In this document: piece after piece, positions 54,950-64,000 of the stretch
Layout of the letters: each line of letters begins with the position of its first letter
Position numbering within the stretch: position 1 is the first letter of the stretch
Source of the DNA: Prorocentrum cordatum
Lineage: Eukaryota > Sar > Dinophyceae > Prorocentrales > Prorocentraceae
Direction of reading: 5' to 3'
DNA length: 64,000 nucleotides
Assembly (NCBI GenBank): GCA_963575745.1
Contig: CAUYUJ010021171.1
Location: 132,501-196,500, forward strand
Position numbers and translations under genes: made by a program
Notes under the pieces: generated by a model
Told to the model about the DNA's origin: nothing
Databases searched by the model: none
Seen by the model: the letters and a program-made list of their open reading frames with translations, nothing else

Positions 54950-56959
54950 GAAGCTGAGCTGCCCGTAGCTTCAGCTTCGGGGGGGGAAGCACCTGCGATA
55001 TGGAACCTACGGGCGCGCGGAAGAAGACGAGCGGCTTCGCGACCACCTCCGTTGGCGGCGCCGCGGGGTTGTCGCGAACCGCGCGCTTGGCCGGCGCATG
55101 GCCCATCGAAACAGCTCCGACATGGAAACGAAACTGACCAGGGCGCCATCTATCTTGGCGCGCAACCACACCTCCCCGAAACCTATAGCAGCGCCAGAAC
55201 GCACCGCCACGACGTCTCCGACGGTGGCCGCCCTGCTGCGCGCTCGCGGCATGCGAGGCGATGGTCTCTGAGTCGGAGTCTAGTGGGAGGGCCGAAACCA
55301 TGGCTTGGTGGAGCTTCTTGCTCGCCTTCTTTGGCCCTAGAAAGGTCCACGCCAACAACCAAACGCGATTTCAGATCGCGCAGGTGCTGCACGGTGCGCT
55401 CTACCATGGCTCCAGCATCAAATCCATGAGCACTGCCTGGACTGGGCGAACTTCTTAAGCGCGCGGTGCTTGCGCCCAATTGACAAGGCGCTGGTGGGGA
55501 ACTTATGAACTAAAAACTGCATGGGGAGGTGGGTGACCCAAAGGTCCTTCGGCTAGGAAGCTTCGCCGTACGTGGCCTCGCGGAGGCCGATATGTTGAAC
55601 GATGGCCACGCCGAGGTCTGCAGGCGCAGCGAGGCCGCTGTTGGCGATGCTGAGCATGCCAGCCACATCACAGATGGCAGCCATACCACGTGCATGGGCG
55701 ACACAGACGCCCTTCGGGATGACAACGTCACGGGCGCACTTGGAGAGCACTTGGGCAAGCGAGATCCGGTCGGAAGCCGCCCCAATGAATTTGCCCGCGG
55801 GGAAGCATTCTCGGGCGTGCGCGTACCCCCATCGGCCATTCCCAACGATGGGCTCACTCGTCTACCTTGGCCACCCCGGGCCCGCGCGGCTTCAACTCTT
55901 CTGCGAACAGCGCAACCTCCCTCTCGAAGCCGCCCCCGACCAGATAGCATTGCATCCAGTCCCACGCGAAGACCGCGACAAAACTGATGTCGAACCACGG
56001 GTCCTGCAACATACCTTCGGGCTCATACTTGAAACCGTGCTACACCTCAAGGCGCTGCAGCTCTGCGCTACGGGGGTCCGTCTCTGCGGTCTCCTTCAAC
56101 CTCATCTGCGTCCCCTTCACAGACTCCGAGGCGTGCAAGTCGCAGTTCGAGACATCGAAACATTTCGCTGACATATAATAACTAGTGCGATCTGGCAACA
56201 TATTCGAGGATGATAACAACACGTTTTGGCAGAGGCAGCACGGCTTAACGCCGCCACCTCCTCTGTCATGCGTCGCGAATGTGCGGGCACGCTCATCGTG
56301 AACTAAGATGCCGAGGCGACCGTGTACGAACGCCCTCTGGTCGCCCAGCTGCAAGCGCAGGCCGTTCCTGAGGTCGGGGCCCGATGGCACCCCAAAACTG
56401 ATTTCAGATCAAGCTTCGCCACCTTTGAAGGGCCTGCTGCGATGCGCCTCGCCATGCTTGTCCGGAGGGAGGTAACTATGAACCACGGCAACTCATTCGA
56501 AAGAGCAGTCCGCCCAAATGCTGTGATGCTCCAGTACACCGCATGAAATTTGCAGCGGATGCGCTGGCTCAGGACATTTCCTGGCGTGACTTCGTCACTG
56601 CACAGCGCGATTGTCAATTGGCCATCATGCTTGCGAATCGTCGCAAGCAGGGGTCCCACTGAACGCATGCGACACAGCACATGCTTGCTCGCGGAACCAC
56701 ATGGGGTGCTGGAGCCACAACCTAACGTCATCTGGATGCTTCGGGTCCATCGACTCTATCGTGTGCTTCCGAACCAGGGGCCCGAACGAGGTTCCACCGC
56801 ATGCGATTGCTTTCTTATGGCGAGCCTGGGTAGACGCAGAGAACGCCCCCGGCAACCCCTCCGACTTTATCTGTTGCAAGGAGCTTTTTCCACCCCAGCC
56901 TGCGTCGCGCGCGAATTCCGCCCGAAATCCGACGTGCGAGGCTCCTCGTGCGAAGCCAT
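54950..56959 (-). pseudogene. Decayed multicopy dinoflagellate gene, DWM / ERKHR-type, possibly transposase-like
   Basis: Below a relic SL (56979-57001), ATG at 56959 opens MASHEEPRTSDF... for 30 codons. Further fragments follow in shifting frames: IALCSDEVTPGNVLSQRIR and FHAVYWSITAFG (about 56550-56640), KPCCLCQNVLLSSS (about 56210-56260), YEPEGMLQDPWFD and FAWDWMQCYLVGGGFE (about 55930-56040), then a TAG (about 55555) inside GEAS-PKDLWVTHLPMQF, then RKHRALKKFAQ (about 55450), and last GDVVAVRSGAAIGFGEVWLRAKIDG (about 55150). I recognise this motif series from a family very common in dinoflagellate predicted proteins. Its function is unknown to me; the Y-S-D-E, C-x-x-C-N and D-W-M-H blocks recall large cut-and-paste transposases, which is inference. 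Confidence 0.65.
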
Positions 56960-56978
56960 CGCGGGGGCAATCAGAAGA

Positions 56979-57001
56979 CTTGAGCCAGAAACCGGCTGCG
57001 G
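56979..57001 (-). promoter_or_regulatory. Degenerate relic spliced leader
   Basis: Read on the minus strand, this is CCGCAGCC...TTTCTGGCTCAAG. It matches the canonical leader at most positions, with two inserted bases and a few substitutions; the 3' end TGGCTCAAG is intact. It lies 20 nt before the ATG of the decayed gene below, which supports its being a real relic. Confidence 0.7.
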
Positions 57002-57004
57002 GAG

Positions 57005-57630
57005 AGGGGGGTGGGCGGCAGCGTGGAAGAAGATCGGGGGGAACAGCAATGGAGACGCCAAGCATCACGAGGATGAAGGAGGGCGCTAAGAATAAACAGG
57101 ACGAGCAGATGGGGCGAGGAGCAGAAGCATGAGGAGCAATGGAAATCGGACCACGGGCCCCCCTCCTGACTCGGCCAGCCGTGTTTCTCAGCATGCCCCG
57201 CCATTTCTGTGATGTGCTTTGTGGTTTCGGCGTTTGGTAAATTGCTTCCTTTGTTGTTTGGTTTCGTGATGTGGGTGTGTTTTCTTGTTTCGGGTCACGC
57301 CCCCCTTGCTATGCCCCCCCTCCTGCCGCCCCACTCTCCTCGACTCCGCGCGCAGCGTGCGCCTTAGCATGTGCATTCACCCTTCGCCGGCCCCGTCGGC
57401 CCCCGTGGGTCGAGGCCCCCCCGCCAGCCAGATCCCGATGGGGGCTTCGCGACGACGGCGCTAACACCCCGAACGGTCGCGCGAGGCCCCTCCAAACAAA
57501 CCCCTTCCCGAGGGTCGATTGGGGGCTGGGGCTATCGGGAGATTCGTTCTCGATCGAGGAGCTCGGATACTGCCGGTCGCCCCTCGCGAGTTGCGCCCGC
57601 GACCAGGGCGCCCAAGCACGGTGCGCGCAT
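57005..57630. other. Gene-free stretch
   Basis: Unremarkable sequence with T/G-rich DNA at 57200-57300; no gene recognised. Confidence 0.35.
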
Positions 57631-57635
57631 GTCTC

Positions 57636-57898
<263 letters not shown>

Positions 57899-58040
57899 CA
57901 GAACCCCGCGCGGCAAACCCCGCGCGGCTGCTCCGATGCTTTCGAAAACGCTCCGATCCGAGCTCGCTCATTCGGCGACCTCGTCGCAACGGGCCGACCC
58001 CAGCCCCCAGGCTGCGCGCGCAACCCCCTTGAACCACCTT

Positions 58041-58042
<2 letters not shown>

Positions 58043-58086
<44 letters not shown>

Positions 58087-58175
58087 GGGAAAAAGAGAGA
58101 GAGAGAGAGAGACACAGAGAGAGATAGAGAGAGAGATATAGATAGATAGAGAAAGAGAGGGAGAGAGAGCGCTTG
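58043..58175 (+). repeat. GA and GATA microsatellite
   Basis: (GA)n, then GAGATAGA and GATAGATAGA. Confidence 0.97.
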
Positions 58176-58274
58176 CCCGCGAGCATCTTAGCCCTGTGGT
58201 AGCAGCTGTTGCAGAACTGCGGTTCCGAGAGCGATCGTTGGCGCGGTCGCGGGCCAAGCGGTCAGATGCCCGCG

Positions 58275-58400
58275 CCCCCCCCCCCCCCCCTTCTGGGTCG
58301 CGCCTGGGGGGCGAGCGGGCAAAGGCAAGGGGCGCAGGGCAGTGCGGGGGGGGGGGGGGGGGGGGGCGAGGGGGGGCAGGGGGGCGCGCGGGGGCGACGG
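58275..58400 (+). repeat. C run and long G run
   Basis: A run of about 15 C (58277-58290) and about 20 G (58347-58366). Both are prone to sequencing error and to G-quadruplex formation. Confidence 0.9.
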
Positions 58401-58416
58401 AAGGGCCAGGAGGGGG

Positions 58417-58460
58417 ATGAGTAACTACCAAGCAATCGGGACCGAACCCACCGCGTCCCC
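58417..58460 (+). repeat. Dispersed repeat H, copy 1
   Basis: AATCGGGACCGAACCCACCG is found, with one change, in reverse complement at about 63190-63215. Confidence 0.8.
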
Positions 58461-58934
58461 CGGCGGTGGTCAGAGTTGGCTGCATCATGTGTCACGGTGT
58501 TGCTGTCCTGTAATGCTTTCGGCCGGCACACAGATTTACGCTGTCGTCGCGCAGCGATGCAACAAATGTTGCGTTTTGTTGCGCGTCTGGCAATTGCGTA
58601 CCCAAGTATTTGCGATTAGCGCGCCTCCCGCACACTTGTGATGAAGTCGGTTTTGCGGAACGTCTGCAGCGCCGCGCGTGTGTCGCCAAAGGTCGGGGCT
58701 GACGGTGAAGGCACGTCTCACGCTAGGTTCAAAAGGGTTCGCGCTGCAAGGTTGGCATGACTGACATTACCAGTCGTCCAAACGCAAGACTCGTCGTCTT
58801 TCAGGGCGCAGTTCCACGCATTCATAGAAAAGCGCCACGACGAGCCCCACACAGACTCACATACTTATTTTTGCGAAGAGGCAAAACCTTTCAGAACGCA
58901 GCGCGCATACAACACTAACCAGCATATCGAGCCC

Positions 58935-60085
58935 GCAAGCGAAGTGCGCCGCAAAAACCTTCGGTGCACCTCCCTTGGAGGCCACGAGCGAACCGTGTGA
59001 AGACTGTACTGACATGGTCCGGGCGGCGGCGCGCGGCTTGTGCTACAATGGCTGGCGGTGGAGCTCCCTATGATGCCACGAACCGCATGAAGAAAGGACT
59101 GAAATGGTCTCGGCGGCGGCAAGCGGCCTGTGCTTCAAAACCTTTGGTGGCGTTCCCTATGGGGCCACAAACCGTGTCAGGGCGTGCTGACATGGTCCAG
59201 GCAACGAAAAATTGCCTGCGCTACAAAGGCCTTCGGCGGGGTTCCGTATGGGACCACGATTGAAAGAGCTAAAACATGAAATGCACTGGGCAGCGGCGTG
59301 CGGCCTGTGTTGGAACGACAAATTTCGGTCGAGCTCCCTGCGTGGCAACGAACAGTGTGAGGGGGTGCTGGAGCGGACTGGGCGGTGGCAAGCGGCCTGT
59401 GCGACAGAAGCCATCTGCGTTGCCCCCTGTGGAGCCACGAGCCGCGTGAGAACGTGCTGCTATGCTCTCGGCGACGGCGCGCGGCGCGTGCAACAGCAAC
59501 CTTCCGCGTTGACCTCAATGAAGCCGCGATGCGCGGGATACTTCATTTGACCATGTACGGCCGGAAGCACGCAGCCTGCGCACTAACAAAAATGTTCGGC
59601 CGAACTTCCCATGGTGCCACGAATCGCGCGAATGCAGAACTGAAGCGGTCTGGGCGGCGGCATGCGGCCTATGCCCAAAAAGTTTTCGGCGGAGTTCCCT
59701 TCGGGGCCACGAGCGGTGCGAAGCAAGACCTTCAGTGGACTAGGCGGCGGCAGGCGGCCTGTGTTACAAGGGCCCTCGGTGGGACTTCTCATGGGGGCAC
59801 GAACTGCTTGAGGGGGGTGCTTAAGTTGTCTGGGCGGCGACAAGCGGCCCGAGCTGCAAAAGCTTCGGCGTAGCATCCCATGGGGCCACGAACCGAACGA
59901 AGGGTGTGCTGACATGGTTTGGGCGGCGGCGCGCGCCCTTTGCTGCGAGAATCTTCGGTGTCACCGTCTTATGGGGCCGCGAACCGCGTGGGGTGCGTGC
60001 TGAATTGGCATCGGGCAGCGGAAAGAGGCCTGTGCTACGGAGGCCTTCGGCGGGGCCCTATGGGGCCAAGAATCGTTCAGACGGC
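58935..60085 (+). repeat. 90-bp minisatellite, array 1
   Basis: GGGGCCACGAACCG-like cores recur about every 90 bp (59072, 59162, 59251, 59344, 59435, then 59613 to 60062), about 13 units, with TGGTCTGGGCGGCGGCAAGCG and GCCTTCGGCGGAGTTCCCTA in each. Confidence 0.93.
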
Positions 60086-60099
60086 GTGCCGAAACTGCA

Positions 60100-60480
60100 T
60101 TGGCAGAGCCAAAGCAAAGATCCACCATGCAAAAAAAGGATACATGAAGAGCAAATGAAGCGACTTGAAGTAGGAGGCGGCGGTAGAGGGGGGGGAAGAC
60201 AGACGAGGAGGCGTTCAGCGCTGCGGGCTCACAACGAGGACCCAACCGACACGAGAATTAGAACAAAACGACGGCCTCCAAGAGCTCCATCACACTACTC
60301 TTCCGATGGCTCACATGCCTCCACGTCGCCTCCAAGGCAGGCGAAGGACGGCTCGAAGACAAACCGAGTCCGCGGCAACGCAATCCCAAGCCTTCCATTG
60401 CTCCCCCATGGGGCACCAGGGAGTCGCCAAGATGCCCCCGAGAAAAAAAACATAACATCCTGATACGGCACTGATACAAG
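60100..60480. other. Gene-free stretch between repeat arrays
   Basis: No repeat unit and no gene recognised. Confidence 0.35.
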
Positions 60481-60720
60481 ACATGAAGACAGCTCCAGGA
60501 CGGCCCACTGCAGGTCCCGCTCAGGCTCCATCAGCTCATTTTCGCACACCCAGTGTCATAATCTGGAGGCAGCATCGGTTGACTCCCCCGCCCATGCCCC
60601 CAACGACACGACAACTCTGGGACCCAGACAGCGTTTTGGATCCCCAGTCGCAGCGGACTCGAGGGCCCCGGGGGGCCACGCCGAGCCCGCGCCATGCCCC
60701 TCCGGACATGTCAAAAACCA

Positions 60721-60860
60721 CTGCCGAGGGGAGTCCGAACCCACCGCTGCGGGAGCGCCCATGGGGGCCGCGGTGGGTTCGGACTCCCCTCGGCAGTCCT
60801 CCCAGACGTGTTAAAAAACGATGCCGAGGGGAGTCCGGACCCACCGCGGGGAGGAGTCCG
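60721..60860. repeat. Perfect 27-bp inverted repeat plus direct copies
   Basis: Arms at 60721-60747 and 60770-60796 pair without mismatch (CTGCCGAGGGGAGTCCGAAC... ) around a 22-nt loop. Two more partial direct copies (GGAGTCCGGACCCACCGCG) follow at 60824-60862. Confidence 0.92.
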
Positions 60861-61319
60861 GACCCACCGCGGGCCCATGGGAGCCCTCGCGGAGCCTTCC
60901 ATGGGCTTCCCCGCAAAGCCCTCTGCCCCCCCCCTGCCCTGCCCGCCGCCCCCGTTTCTGCCCCTCGTCCCCCCTCGATTCTGCCCCTACGCCCCCCTCG
61001 CCGATACTGCCTCCAATGCCGTCCGCCCACGCACTGCGACAGCTCCGAGTCGCACCAAAATATATTGTAACTGTGAAACACTGCTCGCCCACATGCCAAA
61101 CAAATGCTCTGAATGCCCCTCATCGGAGGCGCCCCTCGCCTGCGTCATCCTTCAAATAGTGACCCCGCCATCGATCGTCCTCATCATGCTGGTCCGTTTT
61201 TCCGATGTTGCCCTTTCTGCCCCTCCAATACAGAGTGAGCCTGGCGAAAGAGCCAACACTTTCAGAACGCGGCGCGAAAATAGACAAGACCGCCCGACAC
61301 GCGCGAACACAATTAGTCC

Positions 61320-62480
61320 GCATGCGAAATTTACCACAAGGGCATCCTGTGGAGCTCCCCATGAAGCCACCAAGCGTGTGACGACTGCGCTTAAATGGTC
61401 TGGGCGGCGGCAAACAACCTGCGCCACAAAACCTTTCGCTAGAACTCCCAGTGGGCCCACGAATCGCGCGAGACAGCACTGAATTGGCTTGGGGCGGCGG
61501 CTTGCGGCCTGTGCTCCACATTTGGCAACAAAACACGTTGGCCGCGTGCTGAAATGGACTGGACGGCGCAATGCGGCATGTGCCACAAGCGCTTTCGGCA
61601 GAATTCCCTACGGGGCCACGAACCGTGAGGGGTGTGTGCTACATGGTCTGCGTGGCGGCGTGCGGTTTGAGCCTGGCGACCCTTCAGTGGAGTTTCCTCA
61701 GGCGGCCGCGGATCGTGCGAAGACTGTTGAAATGGCCCTGGCGGCGACGCGCGGCCTGTGTGACCAGCGTTTCCGGCGGGGCCCCTCATATTGCCACGGA
61801 GCGCATGGCTGGCGTTTTAAAAGAGTCTGAGCGGCAGCATGCGCCCTGCGCAACAAACGCCTTCGATGGGGTTTCGTATGATTGGGCGCCGAACCGTTCG
61901 ATGGGCGCGCTGCAACGGTCTGCGCGGTGGCATGCGACCTGCGCAACCTCAGGACATTTGGTACAGCTCCGCGGGGGTCCGCGAACCGTACATTGAATTA
62001 ACTAAAACGGTCTGGGCGGTGGCAAACGGCCTATCCCACAAAGCATTCGGTGACGGTCGCTATGGGGCCACGAATGGCGCGGCGGGCGCGTTGAAATGGC
62101 CCGGACGCGGCTCGCGGCCTGCGCCGCAGGGGCCTTCAATGGAAGTCCAAAAATATGGAGACGCGAACCGCAAGAGAAACGGCCCTCAAAGAGTCTGGGC
62201 GGAGGCGTGCGGCCTGTGTTCTGTGGGATATCGGTTGAGCTCCTTATGAGGCAACCGACATTGCGAAAATGGTTCTGGAATGGTCGGCGAGGCGGCGCGC
62301 GACCACGACGCGTCGGCAAGGATGCGCACGGGGCCATAACGCGTGCTAGACTTGTTGCGGCGTCAGCATACGATTTACACCACAGGGATTTTCAACGTCA
62401 AGCCGCATGGGGACAACGAACAGCTCGCGGCGCGAAGGGCGTGCTGAAATTGCCTCGGCGCGGCTACAAACCGAAAGCCC
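61320..62480 (+). repeat. 90-bp minisatellite, array 2
   Basis: Same unit as 58935-60085, about 12 more diverged copies. Confidence 0.88.
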
Positions 62481-63127
62481 ACCGCGCAAAAAGGAAGGGC
62501 ACGGACAAGGATGAAACGAAGCGGGGAGGAACAATATCAGGAAGAGGAAGACGAGGAGAGGGGGGGAGAGCAGAGGAGAAAGGATATGGCGCGAAGCGCC
62601 GCGAATTCAAAGCGAGGGCCGAAAATGCGGGAGGGCAGGGAACACAAGCAAAAATACATCGAAGGCAACCCGCGGCAAGCGCGCGCGCGCCGCGCGCGCG
62701 ACAGGCAAACCAGCGGGGCGCCAGGCACGCGAGGCACACTGGCCACACCGGGCACATTGCACGCGCAAGACGACAATCACAAAAATACAAGCTGCGCCAA
62801 GCAGTTAGCGGGATCACCCGCCAACGCGCCCGCGCGATGCTCGCGCCGCCTCGCGCTGCAAGGAATCCCCGATCAGCGCCGAGCCATTGCGAGGCCTCCA
62901 ACGGCACACCGCACTAAATATTTAAATAAACAGCAGTGTTTGTTCGGAACGGGACCAGGCCCTGAGGGGCGAGCGCGGACTTGCAATTCCCTGTCTGGCA
63001 ACGCCGGCAATGAGAGCCGCCAAGCTCGCGCGCGCTATAACCATCGACGGAATCACCAGCCCCAAGCGCTGCGGACGCGCTGGCATACGTCGGTTCATCT
63101 CGCTTCTGCCCGCGCCCAACAAAGAAC

Positions 63128-63995
63128 TCAACGCGCGCCCGTCCATGGGCTGCCGCGGACCGCAGCCCTCGACACTCTCCAGAGGCGCGGCGGGTTCGGT
63201 CCCGATTGGCTGGTAAGCATTGAGGGGAGGGGGGGGCAAGGAGGAGAGGAGGGCGCGGAGGGCCATGGGGGGGCAGAGGGCCAGCAGGGGGAAGGGCGGG
63301 GGAACGCGGAAGAAGACGAGGACGAGGACGAGAAGAGGAAGATGAGGCAGAGGATCAGGGGCCTCATGCAGCTGCCCGTCGTGCACCTCGAAGCCGCCCG
63401 CTTCGACTTGGCCTTGGCTTTCGCCTTGGCCTTCCCCCTGGCCTTAGCCTTGGGGGCGGGCTCTTCGTTCTGCCCCTCGGGGCCCCCCTTGCCCGCGCCA
63501 CTGCCCCGGGCCCTGCCGCGACCCTCGCCATTGCCCCTGTCACCGCGGCCCCTGCTCTTCTTCGGCTGGTAGGAGCTGTTAGCGGCCATGGCGGCGCCGT
63601 TCATCTTCCGCTCGAACTCCAGCGCCTCGCCCATTGGCTGGCCGTCGTCGCCGTTGGGAATTGGCGAATCGCCAGCTCCAGCCTCGGGCCCCTTCCGCCG
63701 CTGTCTCGGCGCCGTCCAAGTCCTGCGACTCGGGCGCACAAGCCATCAGGATCGCGCTGGGCCCGGGGGCCCCGTGGCTGCTGGCAGGCCCCGAACCACC
63801 GCGGGGCGGCGGCTTCAAATTGCCGAAGATCGCCAGGTTGGCATCCTTCTGCTGCCGATCGCCAGCAGAGCCGAAGTTGACGCACTGGTTGTCCCGATGG
63901 TTGCCCAACTGGGGGCCGAACGGGTTGCCGAACTGCTGGGCGACGTGCTGGTTGCCGAACGGGTTGAACCCTAGCTGGCTGGCGCGCTGCATCAT
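63128..63995 (-). pseudogene. Gag-like protein fragment, runs off the right edge
   Basis: The first part (63995-63579) reads NPFGNQHVAQQFGNPFGPQLGNHRDNQCVNFGSAGDRQQ, a repetitive Gln/Asn/Gly region, followed by AIFGNLKPPPRGG. Near 63720 the sense moves to a second frame: GDSPIPNGDDGQPMGEALEFERKMNGAAMAANSSYQPKKSRGRGDRGNGEGRGRARGSG, then an Ala/Lys repeat (KAKARGKAKAKAKAKSK). Low complexity, basic repeats and RG motifs fit an RNA-binding gag of a retroelement, but no diagnostic motif is present. It could also be a host low-complexity protein. Confidence 0.4.
63185..63225 (-). repeat. Dispersed repeat H, copy 2 (inverted)
   Basis: The reverse complement reads TACCAGCCAATCGGGACCGA and continues as in 58425-58455. 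Confidence 0.8.
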
Positions 63996-64000
63996 CTCGT

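Noticed and set aside
55501-55560. GGTGGGTGACCCAAAGG as part of a 5S rRNA
   Set aside because: Only a few bases fit, and the stretch reads as the THLPMQ segment of the decayed gene on the minus strand.

Overview
The window reads as nuclear DNA of a dinoflagellate. Four points support this. (1) Relic copies of the dinoflagellate trans-spliced leader (SL, core CCATTTTGGCTCAAG) sit in front of an intronless actin gene, a LINE, a sulfotransferase fragment and a decayed multicopy gene. (2) The retroelement proteins are of types familiar from dinoflagellate genomes. (3) The DNA is GC-rich, gene-poor and crowded with trinucleotide microsatellites. (4) Related minisatellite arrays and short dispersed repeats recur throughout. 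The species cannot be fixed from the sequence. I see no rRNA, tRNA, CRISPR or bacterial operon structure.

Layout. 1-14.6 kb: no convincing gene; dispersed repeats, a 77-bp minisatellite (6.34-7.33 kb) and long CTC, CAT and GGA tracts. 14.7-16.7 kb: fragment of a LINE on the + strand. 17-19 kb: repeats. 19.3-25.07 kb: a nearly complete but frameshifted LINE on the - strand (gag with zinc finger, endonuclease, reverse transcriptase, RNase H), with an SL and a decayed second SL at its 5' end. 25-29.4 kb: microsatellites and dispersed repeats. 29.47-30.93 kb: decayed Pif1-like helicase (-), cut off by a 152-bp satellite with higher-order structure (31.0-35.1 kb). 35.6-36.6 kb: facing polypyrimidine and polypurine tracts. 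36.9-41.4 kb: repeats, including a 157-bp fold-back element. 41.44-42.0 kb: sulfotransferase N-terminal fragment (-) with tandem SL relics. 43.26-44.39 kb: intact actin (-), 376 aa, with three abutting SL relics. 45.1-52.1 kb: a decayed tyrosine-recombinase retrotransposon (-) with a cytosine-methyltransferase-like segment lying between reverse transcriptase motifs B and C, plus an intact 342-aa ORF of unknown function at its 3' side; ATAC/TACA microsatellites lie on both sides. 54.95-57.0 kb: decayed copy of a multicopy dinoflagellate gene of unknown, possibly transposase-like, function (-). 57.6-58.4 kb: GA, C and G tracts. 58.9-62.5 kb: 90-bp minisatellite arrays related to the 77-bp array. 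63.1-64 kb: part of a gag-like protein (-) running off the window.

The common thread is retroposition. Spliced, SL-capped transcripts appear to have been copied back into the genome, sometimes more than once, and then to have decayed among expanding satellites. Only actin looks like an intact conserved protein gene. All recognisable coding remnants except the 14.7-16.7 kb LINE are on the - strand. Many frameshifts are reported; some could be assembly errors and need read-level confirmation.
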